Source of the DNA: DASZTV01 sp035550655
GTDB taxonomy: Bacteria > Actinomycetota > Actinomycetes > JAFAQI01
Length of the DNA stretch: 64,000 nt
Direction: 5' to 3'
NCBI GenBank assembly: GCA_035550655.1
Contig: DASZOU010000033.1
Coordinates: 372,001 to 436,000, forward strand
Positions within the stretch are counted from its first letter, which is position 1; every line of letters begins with the position of its first letter. The notes below the pieces were generated by a model. That model searched no databases. It saw only the letters and a list, made by a program, of their open reading frames with translations, and had not been told where the DNA came from. Positions 26,997 through 36,316 of the stretch are shown one piece after another. Both the position numbers and the translations under genes were made by a program.

Positions 26997-29582
26997 GTGA
27001 CAGCGGGGTCGGCGTTCCAGCCTCTGCACGACGACGTCCGCCGGCTCGGTGCGTTGCTCGGACAGGTTGTCGCCGAGTCCGACGGCACCGATCTGTACGA
27101 CGACGTCGAGCGGTTGCGCCGGGCCTGCCGCGACGCCCGACGCGGCGAGCCCAGCGACGACCCGGCCGGCTTGGTAGCAGCGCTACCGCTGCAACAGGCA
27201 GAGCGGGTCGCGCGCGCCTTCACCGTCCTGTTCCACCTCGTGAACCTCGCCGAGGAGCGACACCGGGTCCGAGTGCTGCGCAGCCGGGACCGCGAAGGTC
27301 TGACGCCCGCGACGGACTCGATCGCCGGCGCCGTCGCGGCGATGAGCGCGGAGTTCGTCGCCGAGGCACTTCGCGACGTCGAGGTCCACCCTGTCCTCAC
27401 CGCACATCCGACCGAGGCCCGTCGCCGCGCGGTCGTCACCGCGGTGCACCGGATCGCCGACGAGATGGACCGAAGCGACGACCCCCGCATCGGGGACAGC
27501 GAGCGCCGCGACGCGGACCGACGGCTCCGAGAAGAGATCGCGACCCTCTGGCGCACGGCGTTGCTGCGCGGGCACAAGCTCGACCCGCTTGACGAGGTGC
27601 GCGCGACCATGGCGGTCTTTGACGAGACGTTCTTCCGGCTCGTCCCACGGCTGTACCGGGCCACCGAGGCCGCGCTCGGCGGCGACGGCAGAGCGCCCGC
27701 CGTGACCCCGGCCTACCTTCGGCTGGGCTCCTGGGTGGGTGGCGACCGCGACGGCAACCCTCACGTGACAGCCGAGATCACCCGTGAGGCGTTGGAGATC
27801 CAGGCCGACCACGTGCTGCGCGCACTCGAGACCGCAGCAACCCGGATCGGACGCGGCCTGTCCCAGGACGCTGTCCTCGCGCCGCCGAGCCGAGAGCTTG
27901 CCGCCGCGCTCGATGCCGACGCCAGCAGTCATCCGAAGGCGGTCGCCGCCGTCGTGCGATCGGCCGCCGACCAGCCGCACCGGCAGAAGCTGCTACTCGC
28001 CGCCGAGCGGATCCGAGCCACCCGAACCCGCGATGCCGACCTCGCGTATCGCTCTCCCGAGGAGCTGCTCTCCGACATCCGGCTGGTGCAGGCGTCGCTG
28101 GCCGCAGCCGGGGTCGCGCGGAGCGCCTACGGCGAGCTGCAACACCTCGCGTGGCAGGTCGAGACGTTCGGCTTCCACCTCGCCGAGCTGGAGATTCGAC
28201 AGCACAGCGGGGTGCACGCCCGCGCGCTCGCCGACCTCGAAGCGAACGACGGCGTCGCGACCGAGGACGCCACCAGGGAAGTCCTCGCGACGATCCGCGT
28301 GATGGCGGCGCTGCAGGACCGCTGGGGTCCCCGAGCCTGCCACCGCTACGTCGTGTCGATGTGCTCGACCGCCGCGGATATCGCCGCGGTCACCCAGCTG
28401 GCTCGCCATGCCCTCGGTGACCGCGCCGACCGGGTCGAGCTGTCCGTCGTACCCCTGTTCGAGACCGGAGCGGACCTGCGCGGGTGCACCGATGTCCTCG
28501 ACGAGTGGGTCGCCACGCTTCCCGAACCACCGAAGCAGCTCGAGGTCATGCTGGGCTACTCAGACTCAGCCAAAGACATCGGGCCGCTGTCGGCGAACCT
28601 TCTGCTGTACGACGCGCAGGCGGCACTGGCGCGGTGGGCGACGCGCCACAATGTCGCCCTCACCCTCTTCCACGGCCGGGGTGGCTCGCTCGGGCGCGGC
28701 GGCGGACCGGTCAACCGCGCGATCCTCGCGCAGCCTCCGGGGAGTGTCGCGGGCCGGTTCAAGGTGACCGAGCAAGGTGAGGTGATCCATGCGCGGTATG
28801 GCAACCCGCAGATCGCGGAGCGGCACCTCGAGCAGGTGACCGCCGCGGTCCTGCTCTCCGGCACCGCGATGATCGCCGACCGCAACACCGAAGCGGCAAA
28901 CCACTTCGCCGAGCTCGCCGCGACGATGGAGGCGGCCGGGCGCAAGGCGTACCGCAGCCTCGTCGAGACCGACGGCTTCGCCGACTACTTCGCGCGGGTC
29001 AGCCCGCTCGAGGAGCTCTCCGACCTCGCGCTCGGCTCGCGGCCGGCCCGACGGCCCGGCGGGTCGGGGCTGTCGCTCGCAGACCTGCGCGCGATCCCCT
29101 GGGTGTTCGCCTGGTCGCAGACCCGATGCAACCTCACCGGCTGGTACGGCCTCGGCTCGGGTCTCGACGCGGCGTCGATCGAGGAGCTCCGCACGGCGTA
29201 CCGGCACTGGCCGTTGTTCACCGCGCTCATCGACAACGCCGAGATGTCGCTGGCGAAGACCGACCGCACGGTCGCCGAGCGCTACCTCGCCCTGGGCAAC
29301 CGGCCCGACCTCACCGAGCGCATCCTCGCCGAGCTCGACCTGACGACGTCGCTGGTGCTCGCAGTGCTCGACGTGCCGCGGCTGCTCGCCAGCCGGCGGA
29401 TCCTGTCCGCCGCGGTGGACCTGCGCAACCCCTACGTCGATGCGTTGTCGCACCTGCAGCTGCGGGCGCTGACGGCGCTGCGACGCGGCGACTACGCCGA
29501 TGCGGCCGAGGAACAGCGGCTGCGCGATCTGCTGCTACTGACCGTCAATGGCGTCGCGGCCGGCCTGCAGAACACCGGCTGA
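26997..29582 (+). CDS. ppc: Phosphoenolpyruvate carboxylase
   Basis: 861 residues from GTG 26997, preceded by GGGGAGG; GTG 26949 is a weaker alternative. It makes oxaloacetate from PEP and bicarbonate to refill the TCA cycle. Diagnostic motifs in order: VLTAHPTEARRR with catalytic His, GSWVGGDRDGNPHVT, MLGYSDSAKDIG, LFHGRGGSLGRGGGP, TEQGEVIHARYGNP, FAWSQTR and the C-terminal QNTG. Length is at the short end of the bacterial range but all catalytic blocks are there. It is a single-gene unit convergent with the EEP gene 15 bp away. Confidence 0.96.
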   Translation: MTAGSAFQPLHDDVRRLGALLGQVVAESDGTDLYDDVERLRRACRDARRGEPSDDPAGLVAALPLQQAERVARAFTVLFHLVNLAEERHRVRVLRSRDREGLTPATDSIAGAVAAMSAEFVAEALRDVEVHPVLTAHPTEARRRAVVTAVHRIADEMDRSDDPRIGDSERRDADRRLREEIATLWRTALLRGHKLDPLDEVRATMAVFDETFFRLVPRLYRATEAALGGDGRAPAVTPAYLRLGSWVGGDRDGNPHVTAEITREALEIQADHVLRALETAATRIGRGLSQDAVLAPPSRELAAALDADASSHPKAVAAVVRSAADQPHRQKLLLAAERIRATRTRDADLAYRSPEELLSDIRLVQASLAAAGVARSAYGELQHLAWQVETFGFHLAELEIRQHSGVHARALADLEANDGVATEDATREVLATIRVMAALQDRWGPRACHRYVVSMCSTAADIAAVTQLARHALGDRADRVELSVVPLFETGADLRGCTDVLDEWVATLPEPPKQLEVMLGYSDSAKDIGPLSANLLLYDAQAALARWATRHNVALTLFHGRGGSLGRGGGPVNRAILAQPPGSVAGRFKVTEQGEVIHARYGNPQIAERHLEQVTAAVLLSGTAMIADRNTEAANHFAELAATMEAAGRKAYRSLVETDGFADYFARVSPLEELSDLALGSRPARRPGGSGLSLADLRAIPWVFAWSQTRCNLTGWYGLGSGLDAASIEELRTAYRHWPLFTALIDNAEMSLAKTDRTVAERYLALGNRPDLTERILAELDLTTSLVLAVLDVPRLLASRRILSAAVDLRNPYVDALSHLQLRALTALRRGDYADAAEEQRLRDLLLLTVNGVAAGLQNTG

Positions 29583-29597
29583 CGCGCGGCTTCGAGG

Positions 29598-31118
29598 TCA
29601 GTAGGGGATTTCGAGGCTGGTCACGACGGGGTTGTGGTCGCTGGCGATGACGCCGACCTGGCGGCCATGTGACAGGTGCAGCAGCTCCTGCCAGGACTGG
29701 ACCGCGATGCCTGGTGAGACGAAGACGTCGTCGATGTGCGCCGCCGACGTGGGCGGCCGGCTGTTGTAGCCGTTCGCCGTGTTGAAGGCGGCCTTCACGC
29801 GTCGTTGCGCGACCTGGGAAGTCTTCGGGATGCCCTCGGATCGCATCACCACCGACGGGCCGTCCGGGTTGTGGCGGTACTGGTCGGAGTTGAAGTCGCC
29901 GGCGTAGACGATCGGAAGGTTGCCGTGAGACTGCGCGTAGCCACGGGAGTCGCTGATCAGCTGTTGCGTCTGCTGCTCCCGCTCGAGGTCGGCCTGGTGG
30001 CCGTGCGGGATGAGCAGGTGCGTGCACACGAAGAGGAAGCTCGCGCCGGTGCTCCGGGTCCGCAGCACCTGGTACGCCGCCCAGTGGTTCACCTGGTTGC
30101 TAAAGCCGAGTGACCAGTGGTCGCCCCCACCCACGGTGGTCAGCGTGTCCTTGCGGTAGAGGATGTAGTCGGCAGTGCGCTTGTAGTACGGCTGCGAGGG
30201 CGGGATCTCGGTGCGTGCCAGGCCGTACGTGCCGCCGAGTGCCGACACCAGTGAGTCGATCTGGCGCGGACCCCTGACTCCGCTAACCCAGGACGCCGCC
30301 TCCTGCACCGCGACGACGTCCGGCGCCGCCTTGTTGATGAACGCGGCCACTCCGAGCTTGCGCTGCGACCAGGGCGCCACGACACCGTCGCCCTCTTGGC
30401 GGCCGGAAAGGTCGGCTTCGAGGACGTTGTAGGTCATCACCTTCAGCGGCTGCATCGATGACAGCGCCCGCATCGAGACCGGCGCGCTCGCCGGCGACGG
30501 CGTCGACTGGTTGAGCGCGCGCACCCGGAACCAGTACGTCGTGCCCACATGCAGGCCGTAGGGCGTGAACGACGGGGTGCTGCCCAGGATCGTGTAGGTC
30601 TTGCGGTTCGCCGTCATCGACTCGTTCGTCGCCTGCTCGATGCGGTAGCCGGTCGCGGGCCCGCTGCTCCAGGTCAGGAAGTTGCGCTGGATCGTCGCGC
30701 TCGCGGTGAGCGCGGACGGCCGGCGCGGCTGCAAGCCGACCTCGCCGATGTCGGCGGAGTAGTGCAGCCGGCTGCCGTTGGCGGCCACCACGCGGTAGAA
30801 GTAGGGCGCTGATCGCTGGGTCAGCCCGTCAATCGTCAGCTGCGGCGAGCTCGAGGGCTTCGATGCCTGCGCGTTGCCGATGTTGCGCGTGAACAGGTCG
30901 CTGCGCACCGTCGAGGCGTAGAGCCGGTAGCCGTGCGCGTGCGGCGTCGGGTCGACGCGCACGGTGATGGACGACGCCGTGGTGGCGACGACCCGCATCC
31001 CCTTCGGCGCGGCGGGCCTGGCGACGGCGGCGCTCGCCGTCACCGGGACCATCAGGCTGGCGCCGACCCCGAGGGAGACGGCAGCCGCGAACAGCCGCGT
31101 GCGCTGGGACACACCCAT
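29598..31118 (-). CDS. Secreted endonuclease/exonuclease/phosphatase-family protein with fibronectin-III-like repeats
   Basis: 506 residues from ATG 31118 (MGVSQRTRLF); no strong ribosome-binding site precedes it. The signal peptide ends near VTASAA. About residues 40-225 contain two fibronectin-III-like modules (GYRLYAS, PYFYRVVAANG; GYRIEQA, YWFRVRALN). Residues about 225-505 are the EEP fold with VMTYNVLEAD, VVAVQEA, YAGDFNSD and SDHNPVV, which hold the metal and catalytic residues. Such secreted proteins cleave phosphodiesters in nucleic acids or lipids; which one applies here is not visible. Confidence 0.86.
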   Translation of the reverse strand: MGVSQRTRLFAAAVSLGVGASLMVPVTASAAVARPAAPKGMRVVATTASSITVRVDPTPHAHGYRLYASTVRSDLFTRNIGNAQASKPSSSPQLTIDGLTQRSAPYFYRVVAANGSRLHYSADIGEVGLQPRRPSALTASATIQRNFLTWSSGPATGYRIEQATNESMTANRKTYTILGSTPSFTPYGLHVGTTYWFRVRALNQSTPSPASAPVSMRALSSMQPLKVMTYNVLEADLSGRQEGDGVVAPWSQRKLGVAAFINKAAPDVVAVQEAASWVSGVRGPRQIDSLVSALGGTYGLARTEIPPSQPYYKRTADYILYRKDTLTTVGGGDHWSLGFSNQVNHWAAYQVLRTRSTGASFLFVCTHLLIPHGHQADLEREQQTQQLISDSRGYAQSHGNLPIVYAGDFNSDQYRHNPDGPSVVMRSEGIPKTSQVAQRRVKAAFNTANGYNSRPPTSAAHIDDVFVSPGIAVQSWQELLHLSHGRQVGVIASDHNPVVTSLEIPY

Positions 31119-31215
31119 GTTGTCGACACGACCCCGGGCGGCACTACATAGCCCGCCGGAACTAACCCATCCCATGTCGAACCCAACGACCTGGGCCCTG
31201 GACGGACGCGGGCGG

Positions 31216-33720
31216 TCAGGTGCCGCTCAGGTGGGTGACCTGCCGGTTTTGGTCCGCTTTGATCGCTGCTGCGCAGAACCGGTCGTGGATCCAGTGCTTC
31301 TTCGAGAACATCCTGGTCTGGTCGTCGTAATGGGCGTCCGTCGGATCGGTCGACTCCGAGTAGGTGAGGACCGTGCGCGCGACCGGGCACGGGTCGCCAG
31401 TGCGCCAGGTCACCACCTGCACGAACGACGAGCCCATGTCAACGTCTCCCAAGCCCTTGCCGGGAACCCAGGGTGCCTCGACGTCGTTGAACTCGCCGTT
31501 CGGGTCGGCCCACCCCCCTTGGATCGGGATGAAGGTGCCGTTGCGGTGCACGCCTTGCACCTTGCCCGGCGCGACGTCGAGCGGCAGGTGCGCGGCCCGG
31601 AGGTCGCTGATCGCGTCGCCGAGGGCGAGGGCGACCTGCGGGTCGGCGACGTTCAGCCCGTACGGCGTGTGGACCGGGTCCTTCACGTCGAACGGGTGCT
31701 GGAAGTACGGCGTGAGACCGGTGGCGTTCGTCGCGATGCCGACATCACCGCCGCCCTCCAGATGGTCGACGAACCGGCGCCAGAGGATCGCGCCCTTGCT
31801 GCCGGCGTTCTCGTGCAGGTCCCACCTCGCGAGCACGCTGCAGGCGTTGTTGATCGACGTCACGCCACCCGTGGTCGGGATGACGCCGACCGGTTGCAGC
31901 GACTTGCACAACGAGACCAGCTGGTCGCGCCACAGGTCACCGGCGTACTGCCGGTTGGAGAACACCTCGTCCTGCATCGCCCGCAGGGTGAAGCCCTTCT
32001 TCTCCCCGATGCCTGACACCCGGTCCTGGGTCATGATCAGGCCCACTCGCGTGCGCAGCGTGCGAGGCGTCTTCTCGTCCCCGATGATCCGTGCGTAGCC
32101 GGTCAGGGGGTGGTGCGGGTTGGACAGCCAGTACGAGTCGTTGGAGTTCGTGACGTAGTCGCTGCGCCACAGGTGCGGCAGGTGCTTCGGCCCGAAGATC
32201 CCGGGGATCGCCGCGTCCTTGTCGGTGCCCCAGTTGCAGGCAGGCCGCGACCCGTCGAGCACGGGCAGGCCTAGCAGCTTGTATGTCGCGTCGCCGAGCG
32301 CGGTGTTGCAGCTCGAGGCCTTAGCGTTGGAGACGTTCGGGATCGTGCCGATGTCGGCGTACAGCGCATGGCCGGTCTTGTCGGCCACGATCGTGTTGAC
32401 CCAGGGGATGCCTTCGTACTTCTCGAGGATGTGCAGCACCTGGTGCGCCGAATGAGCTTCATCGGTCTTCAGGAAGTGGTTGAAGATCCGGAAGTTGTCG
32501 ATGTTCGCGTCGCGGAACGTGAACCCGGTAGCCGCCGTCCACGGCAGCGGGATCCCCTCGATCGAGTTGATCATCGGCCCGTAGCGCGTCCACCAGAGCG
32601 TGTGGTGGACGGTCGTGAGCTTGCCGTCCGAGCCGCGTACGACCACCGACACCGACCGCGGCTGCATCTTGGTGGGCTGTCCGTTGTAGAGGTACTCGGT
32701 CGGGCTGCCCGGGACGATCGTCAGCTCGTACGGCGTGAACCGGAACGCCGTCGACACGGTGTGGCTCCACGCGATCCAGCTGTTGTGCCCGATGAGGACG
32801 AGCGGGACTCCGAACAGCGAGGCACCGGTGACGTTCACCTTGCCGGGAACCGTGATCTGCGCGTCGTAGAACCGCTCCGGCCCGATCCAGGGGAAGTGCG
32901 GGTTGCCGAGCAGGAGACCGTGGGTGTGGTCGCGCGTTCCCGCGCTGCCGACGGCGACGGCATTGCTGCCGAGGTCCCCCATCGTGCGGTGCCAGCCTTG
33001 CGCGATCAACGCGGCGGCGCGGTGGACGTTCATCGCGGCGGAGACGGGGCTGCCCGGCGTGGGCGGCGTCGCCTCCGAGATGCCGGGGATCAGCACGTCG
33101 CTGCTCGCCAGCAGGACCAGCTGGTAGAAGCGCAGGTACGCGTCGGCGACCGTGATCGGGTGCACCCAGGGCTTGCCGTGACAGGCCGGGTCCTTGATGC
33201 CGTCCGGTCCGCCGACGCTTCGCAGGTATCGGTTGTATCCGGCGACGTAGCCCCGCACGCCGGCGTGCAGCGATTTCGTGGGGCCGAGCGGCGGGCGCTG
33301 CGCCGCCAGCTCCGGGACGATCCCGGAGTCGCGCACCTCCGTCCAGAAGATGTCCGAGTCGAGGTTGTCGACGGTCACGCCGTTGCCGCGCTGCGTGTAG
33401 GTCGCGTTCGGCCCGAAGTACATCGACCGCTTGCCCTCGACGGTGACGTACGTGTCCGCCATCGTGCAGATGTTGTCCTGGGCGAACGCGTACCCGTAGC
33501 CGTAGCCGACGTCGCCGAAGTTGGCCCCGACGATGTGCGGGATGCCGCCCTCGGTCCGCGTGATGGTCACCGAGTAGTGGTGGCTCGACTTGTCAGGCGC
33601 TCCCGACGTTGGAGCGTGCTGAGCGCCTGACAAGTGGGACGGTCGCGCCGCGGCGACCGCAGCCGGAACGGTGAGCGCACCGATCGTGAGCAGCGCGACG
33701 ACAAGCGGGGTACGACGCAT
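31216..33720 (-). CDS. Secreted penicillin-acylase-family Ntn hydrolase
   Basis: 834 residues with a signal peptide (about 1-25). It matches the penicillin amidase/QvdA/AHL-acylase family: alpha part with TEGGIPHIVGANFGDVGYG and YAFAQDN, a short linker, and the autoprocessing site with nucleophile Ser252 in DLGSNAVAVG. The chain should cleave before Ser252 to free the catalytic N-terminus. The beta part has LLLGNPHFPW and HNSWIAWSHTVS. Typical substrates are amides such as N-acyl-homoserine lactones or beta-lactam side chains. Same strand as the EEP gene with a 97-bp gap. Confidence 0.88.
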   Translation of the reverse strand: MRRTPLVVALLTIGALTVPAAVAAARPSHLSGAQHAPTSGAPDKSSHHYSVTITRTEGGIPHIVGANFGDVGYGYGYAFAQDNICTMADTYVTVEGKRSMYFGPNATYTQRGNGVTVDNLDSDIFWTEVRDSGIVPELAAQRPPLGPTKSLHAGVRGYVAGYNRYLRSVGGPDGIKDPACHGKPWVHPITVADAYLRFYQLVLLASSDVLIPGISEATPPTPGSPVSAAMNVHRAAALIAQGWHRTMGDLGSNAVAVGSAGTRDHTHGLLLGNPHFPWIGPERFYDAQITVPGKVNVTGASLFGVPLVLIGHNSWIAWSHTVSTAFRFTPYELTIVPGSPTEYLYNGQPTKMQPRSVSVVVRGSDGKLTTVHHTLWWTRYGPMINSIEGIPLPWTAATGFTFRDANIDNFRIFNHFLKTDEAHSAHQVLHILEKYEGIPWVNTIVADKTGHALYADIGTIPNVSNAKASSCNTALGDATYKLLGLPVLDGSRPACNWGTDKDAAIPGIFGPKHLPHLWRSDYVTNSNDSYWLSNPHHPLTGYARIIGDEKTPRTLRTRVGLIMTQDRVSGIGEKKGFTLRAMQDEVFSNRQYAGDLWRDQLVSLCKSLQPVGVIPTTGGVTSINNACSVLARWDLHENAGSKGAILWRRFVDHLEGGGDVGIATNATGLTPYFQHPFDVKDPVHTPYGLNVADPQVALALGDAISDLRAAHLPLDVAPGKVQGVHRNGTFIPIQGGWADPNGEFNDVEAPWVPGKGLGDVDMGSSFVQVVTWRTGDPCPVARTVLTYSESTDPTDAHYDDQTRMFSKKHWIHDRFCAAAIKADQNRQVTHLSGT

Positions 33721-33782
33721 GCCGGCAATCTTCGCCGATCATGGCCGGCGGGCCTGCCACACCCGCCGCGCGTCAGCGGCGG

Positions 33783-34022
33783 CTAGCGAACCCGCTCGCG
33801 CAGCGGCTCCGGCCGGCGGCCGCGAACCGCCTGCCGCGCCAGGCCGACCAACACGGCGGCGATCGCCGCCGAGACCGGCGCGATGTAGAGCGGCGTGTAG
33901 GCCTGCAGCACCATCGCGACCAGCAGCCACCACACGTACGGCGGCCGGAGGAGCTCAGCGACGACCTCGGCGAAGGCCGGCGGGGCGTCGACCTGAGGCG
34001 ACTGGTCTGGTCTCACCTCCAC
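33783..34022 (-). CDS. Small membrane protein
   Basis: 79 residues from GTG 34022; the longer ORF to 34706 is antisense-like read-through of the next gene. It has a long hydrophobic stretch in the middle (VWWLLVAMVLQAYTPLYIAP and AAIAAVLVGLA) giving one or two helices, and a basic C-terminus. No family recognised. The 209-bp gap up to 34232 holds no other gene that I can see. Confidence 0.5.
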   Translation of the reverse strand: MEVRPDQSPQVDAPPAFAEVVAELLRPPYVWWLLVAMVLQAYTPLYIAPVSAAIAAVLVGLARQAVRGRRPEPLRERVR

Positions 34023-34231
34023 ACCGTCGGCGTACCCACACCCGAACTGAATGAGCAGATGGAGCAGTTGTGGATGAGTCCTTCGGCTGTCCAGCTGGTG
34101 GTTCGCGCGCGTAGCGTTCCCACCCCGGTGATCAAAACGGGGCAAATCAGGTCCGAACCGACACCCGCTCTGGTCCCTGTCGCGAGCGCCGAAGGACGCC
34201 GTAGCCGGCCGGCGCGGCGTACCGCCCGCTG

Positions 34232-35128
34232 TCAATACGCTCCCCGTCGTCGAAGCGCGGCGCCGGCGGCCAGGCCGAGGGCAGCAGGTAGCCAGAAGGC
34301 CACCAGCCGAAACAGCACCACGGCGATGACGGCCTGGTGCATGACCAGGCCTGATGCCGCTACGACACCGATCAGTGCCGTGTCTGTCGTCCCGATGCCG
34401 CTGGGCACCGGCGCTGCGTTGCCGAGCGCCGAACCCACCATGTAGCCGATGAGCAGCGAGAAGCACTGCCGCCAGACCTGCGGCCCCGCAACCGTCGCAA
34501 CCGCGGCCACGAAGCCCAGGCCCAGCACGATCGTGGTCGAGGCGGATGCCGCCATGACGACGGCGACGTCGCGGCGGCGGTGCCGCAGGGACCGCAGCTC
34601 GCCCAGCAGCGACGACAACCGGTCCTCGCGCTGCGGCCGCCGCGTCGTCCGGCGGCGGCATACGACGAGCAGCGTCGCCGCCGACGCCAGCCCGGCCATC
34701 AACCACGGATGGCGGCTCACCACCAGTGCCGGAAGCTCGACCTCGCCGAGCAGCCGCGGCCCGGCGCCGTGCGGCGTGAGCCCGAACGCCGACGCCACCG
34801 CGAACAGGGCAGCGAACACGGTCAGGTCGGCGAACGCCCCGAGGACCTGCAGGACGCCGACGGCAGCAAGGGCCCGCGCGCCGGTGGAACCGCGCCGGGT
34901 CAGGTATCGGACGTTGAGGGCAGCGGCGCCGACGCCACCGGGCGTCAGCCGGTTCGCGGCTGCGGCCGCGAGCTGGCTCAGATAGCGCTCCTGCCGCGGC
35001 AGCGGGACCCCCGCAGCTGCTTGCAGCGCGATGCCGCTCGCCGCGTAGTGCAACGCCGGCGCAAGCACCAGTGCGACCACGGCAACGGCGATTCCCGCCA
35101 GCTCAATGGTCACCGGACCATCACGCAC
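34232..35128 (-). CDS. Lysylphosphatidylglycerol synthase transmembrane-domain (flippase-like) protein
   Basis: 298 residues starting at GTG 35128 (GTG 35113 possible). About seven hydrophobic helices with the family landmark NRLTPGGVGAAALNVRYL and the later loop PVPSGIGTTDTALIG match the UPF0104/AglD/MprF-type membrane domain. Family members flip or help transfer lipid-linked groups; there is no synthase domain here. It is the last chromosomal gene before the tRNA-Ser fragment that marks the element boundary. Confidence 0.82.
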   Translation of the reverse strand: MRDGPVTIELAGIAVAVVALVLAPALHYAASGIALQAAAGVPLPRQERYLSQLAAAAANRLTPGGVGAAALNVRYLTRRGSTGARALAAVGVLQVLGAFADLTVFAALFAVASAFGLTPHGAGPRLLGEVELPALVVSRHPWLMAGLASAATLLVVCRRRTTRRPQREDRLSSLLGELRSLRHRRRDVAVVMAASASTTIVLGLGFVAAVATVAGPQVWRQCFSLLIGYMVGSALGNAAPVPSGIGTTDTALIGVVAASGLVMHQAVIAVVLFRLVAFWLPAALGLAAGAALRRRGAY

Positions 35129-35208
35129 CCAGCGTGACCGCCCGGAATCGGCAATCCGCCATATTCACAGGGGCCACACGAGGAACAGTGGGTGAACGGG
35201 TCGCGCGG

Positions 35209-35270
35209 TGGCGGAGGCTCCGGGATTTGAACCCGGGATGGGCGATAAACCCAAACCGCATTAGCAGTGC
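35209..35270 (-). pseudogene. 3' fragment of tRNA-Ser(GCU): candidate att site
   Basis: Read on the minus strand this is the 3' part of a tRNA-Ser: anticodon loop CTGCTAA (anticodon GCT), the long variable arm, T arm CCGGG/TTCAAAT/CCCGG, acceptor half AGCCTCC, discriminator G and CCA. The matching 5' half (D arm and GGAGGCT acceptor strand) is absent from the bases to the right. Similarity stops at the anticodon stem. A 3' tRNA remnant ending at the anticodon loop is the classic scar of tyrosine-integrase insertion, with the element to the right. Confidence 0.8.
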
Positions 35271-35649
35271 TCCGTAAGCCTGTCCGTAGATAACCGGACG
35301 TGACCGCCGACGTTCGGAAAGCTAGCGATCATGCAGGTCAGCGCGTTGCGCCAGACGGCAGCGGACTTTGGCGGAAATGGACGGACGACGCAGAGTAGCG
35401 ATCGAACTGCAACTGAAACTGCAACTGGCCGCCGCGCCGCGTTGATGGCTGGCTGAGGCGACGACGGGGGCCGTCTCGCAGATACCGAGTGATAGTCAAG
35501 ACCGGTGGGTCGGCGTAGTACGCGACGAGCGTGCCACCCGATTCCTGGGTGCTTTCACCGCCGGGGCTGATCGGAGCGAACGGGGCGTCAGTTTGAACTC
35601 GGCAGGTGCGCCGTCGCGTCACCCCGCCAGAGCCATCTTGAGGCTCTGA
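35271..35649. other. Gene-poor stretch beside the att remnant
   Basis: No recognisable gene. It contains an inverted repeat GTCCG (35282-35286) / CGGAC (35295-35299) next to the tRNA fragment and a 12-bp tandem repeat at 35405-35428. A 94-codon minus-strand ORF (35338-35622) shows no family match. These could be integrase arm or core sites. Confidence 0.5.
35405..35428. repeat. 12-bp tandem repeat near the att remnant
   Basis: AACTGCAACTGA is followed directly by AACTGCAACTGG: two copies with one mismatch, about 135 bp from the tRNA fragment. Short direct repeats at this distance are usual for integrase arm-type sites. Function is inferred. Confidence 0.45.
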
Positions 35650-36249
35650 TCATGGATTCACTCGATCGTGGTCACCGGTCAGGCCCTCTAACAAGATCGT
35701 CTGGACCGTTGTGATCGCTTGGTCGGGATCGGTGTGCGGTGAGGTGACGAGGTAGCCGAGTCCGGCAAGGGTTACCGCGCCGAAGATCGTCGCGGCGGCA
35801 CCAATGGTGTCCTCGACAGGGCGCAGCGAGCCGTCCGCGGCGCCCGCGGCTAGCAAGCGTTCGAGCGGGTCGTAGAAGGCTCCGTTGATCGCCGTCGCGA
35901 TCTCAGGGAGCCGGGCGGCCCGTCCTAGATCACCGATCAATGCACGGCACACTGCTGGGTGCTGGAACATCAGTCTCAACTGCGCTTCGATGACCGCTCG
36001 CAGGCCCGCCGCGCCGCTTACAGGAGCGTCGGCGGCCACCGCGACGTCGCCGGCGACGAGCGAGAGGAAGTCTTGGAACAAGAACACGAGCACGTCTTGC
36101 TTACCGGCGAAGTAGTAGTACAGCGTCGCCTTCGGGACGCCGGTGACCTCAGCGATCTCCTCGATCTTGGTGTCGTCCAGCCCCTGATCGGCGAGCAGAT
36201 CGGCCGCTCGGTAGATCTTCGCAGCTAGTTGGGTGGGCACTGGTCGCAT
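35650..36249 (-). CDS. TetR-family regulator divergent from MmpL transporter
   Basis: 199 residues from ATG 36249, with AGGAGGT four bases upstream (a GTG one codon earlier is also possible). HTH: IEEIAEVTGVPKATLYYYF. The C-terminal domain includes HPAVCRALIGDLGRAARLPE, which recurs almost unchanged in a broken tetR at 47337-47624, so the island once held two relatives. The 67-bp gap to the divergent MmpL gene carries a palindrome that is its likely operator. Confidence 0.87.
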   Translation of the reverse strand: MRPVPTQLAAKIYRAADLLADQGLDDTKIEEIAEVTGVPKATLYYYFAGKQDVLVFLFQDFLSLVAGDVAVAADAPVSGAAGLRAVIEAQLRLMFQHPAVCRALIGDLGRAARLPEIATAINGAFYDPLERLLAAGAADGSLRPVEDTIGAAATIFGAVTLAGLGYLVTSPHTDPDQAITTVQTILLEGLTGDHDRVNP

Positions 36250-36279
36250 CACTACCTCCTCGACGTGACTATTCTATAG

Positions 36280-36300
36280 GTTTAGACTTTCAGTACAAAC
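36280..36300. promoter_or_regulatory. Candidate TetR operator in the tetR-mmpL gap
   Basis: Inverted half-sites GTTTAGACT (36280-36288) and AGTACAAAC (36292-36300) separated by TTC; seven of nine positions pair. It ends six bases before the AGGAGG site of the MmpL gene, so occupancy would block its transcription. AT-rich TATTCTATAG lies at its left edge. Confidence 0.5.
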
Positions 36301-36316
36301 TCTGAGAGGAGGATCT

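Noticed and set aside
35209..35310. Intact tRNA-Ser gene
   Set aside because: The 5' acceptor strand GGAGGCT and a D arm are absent; pairing stops at the anticodon stem, so only a 3' fragment is present.
35338..35622. 94-codon minus-strand ORF near the att remnant
   Set aside because: No family features, no ribosome-binding site and it includes the tandem repeat; kept as non-coding.
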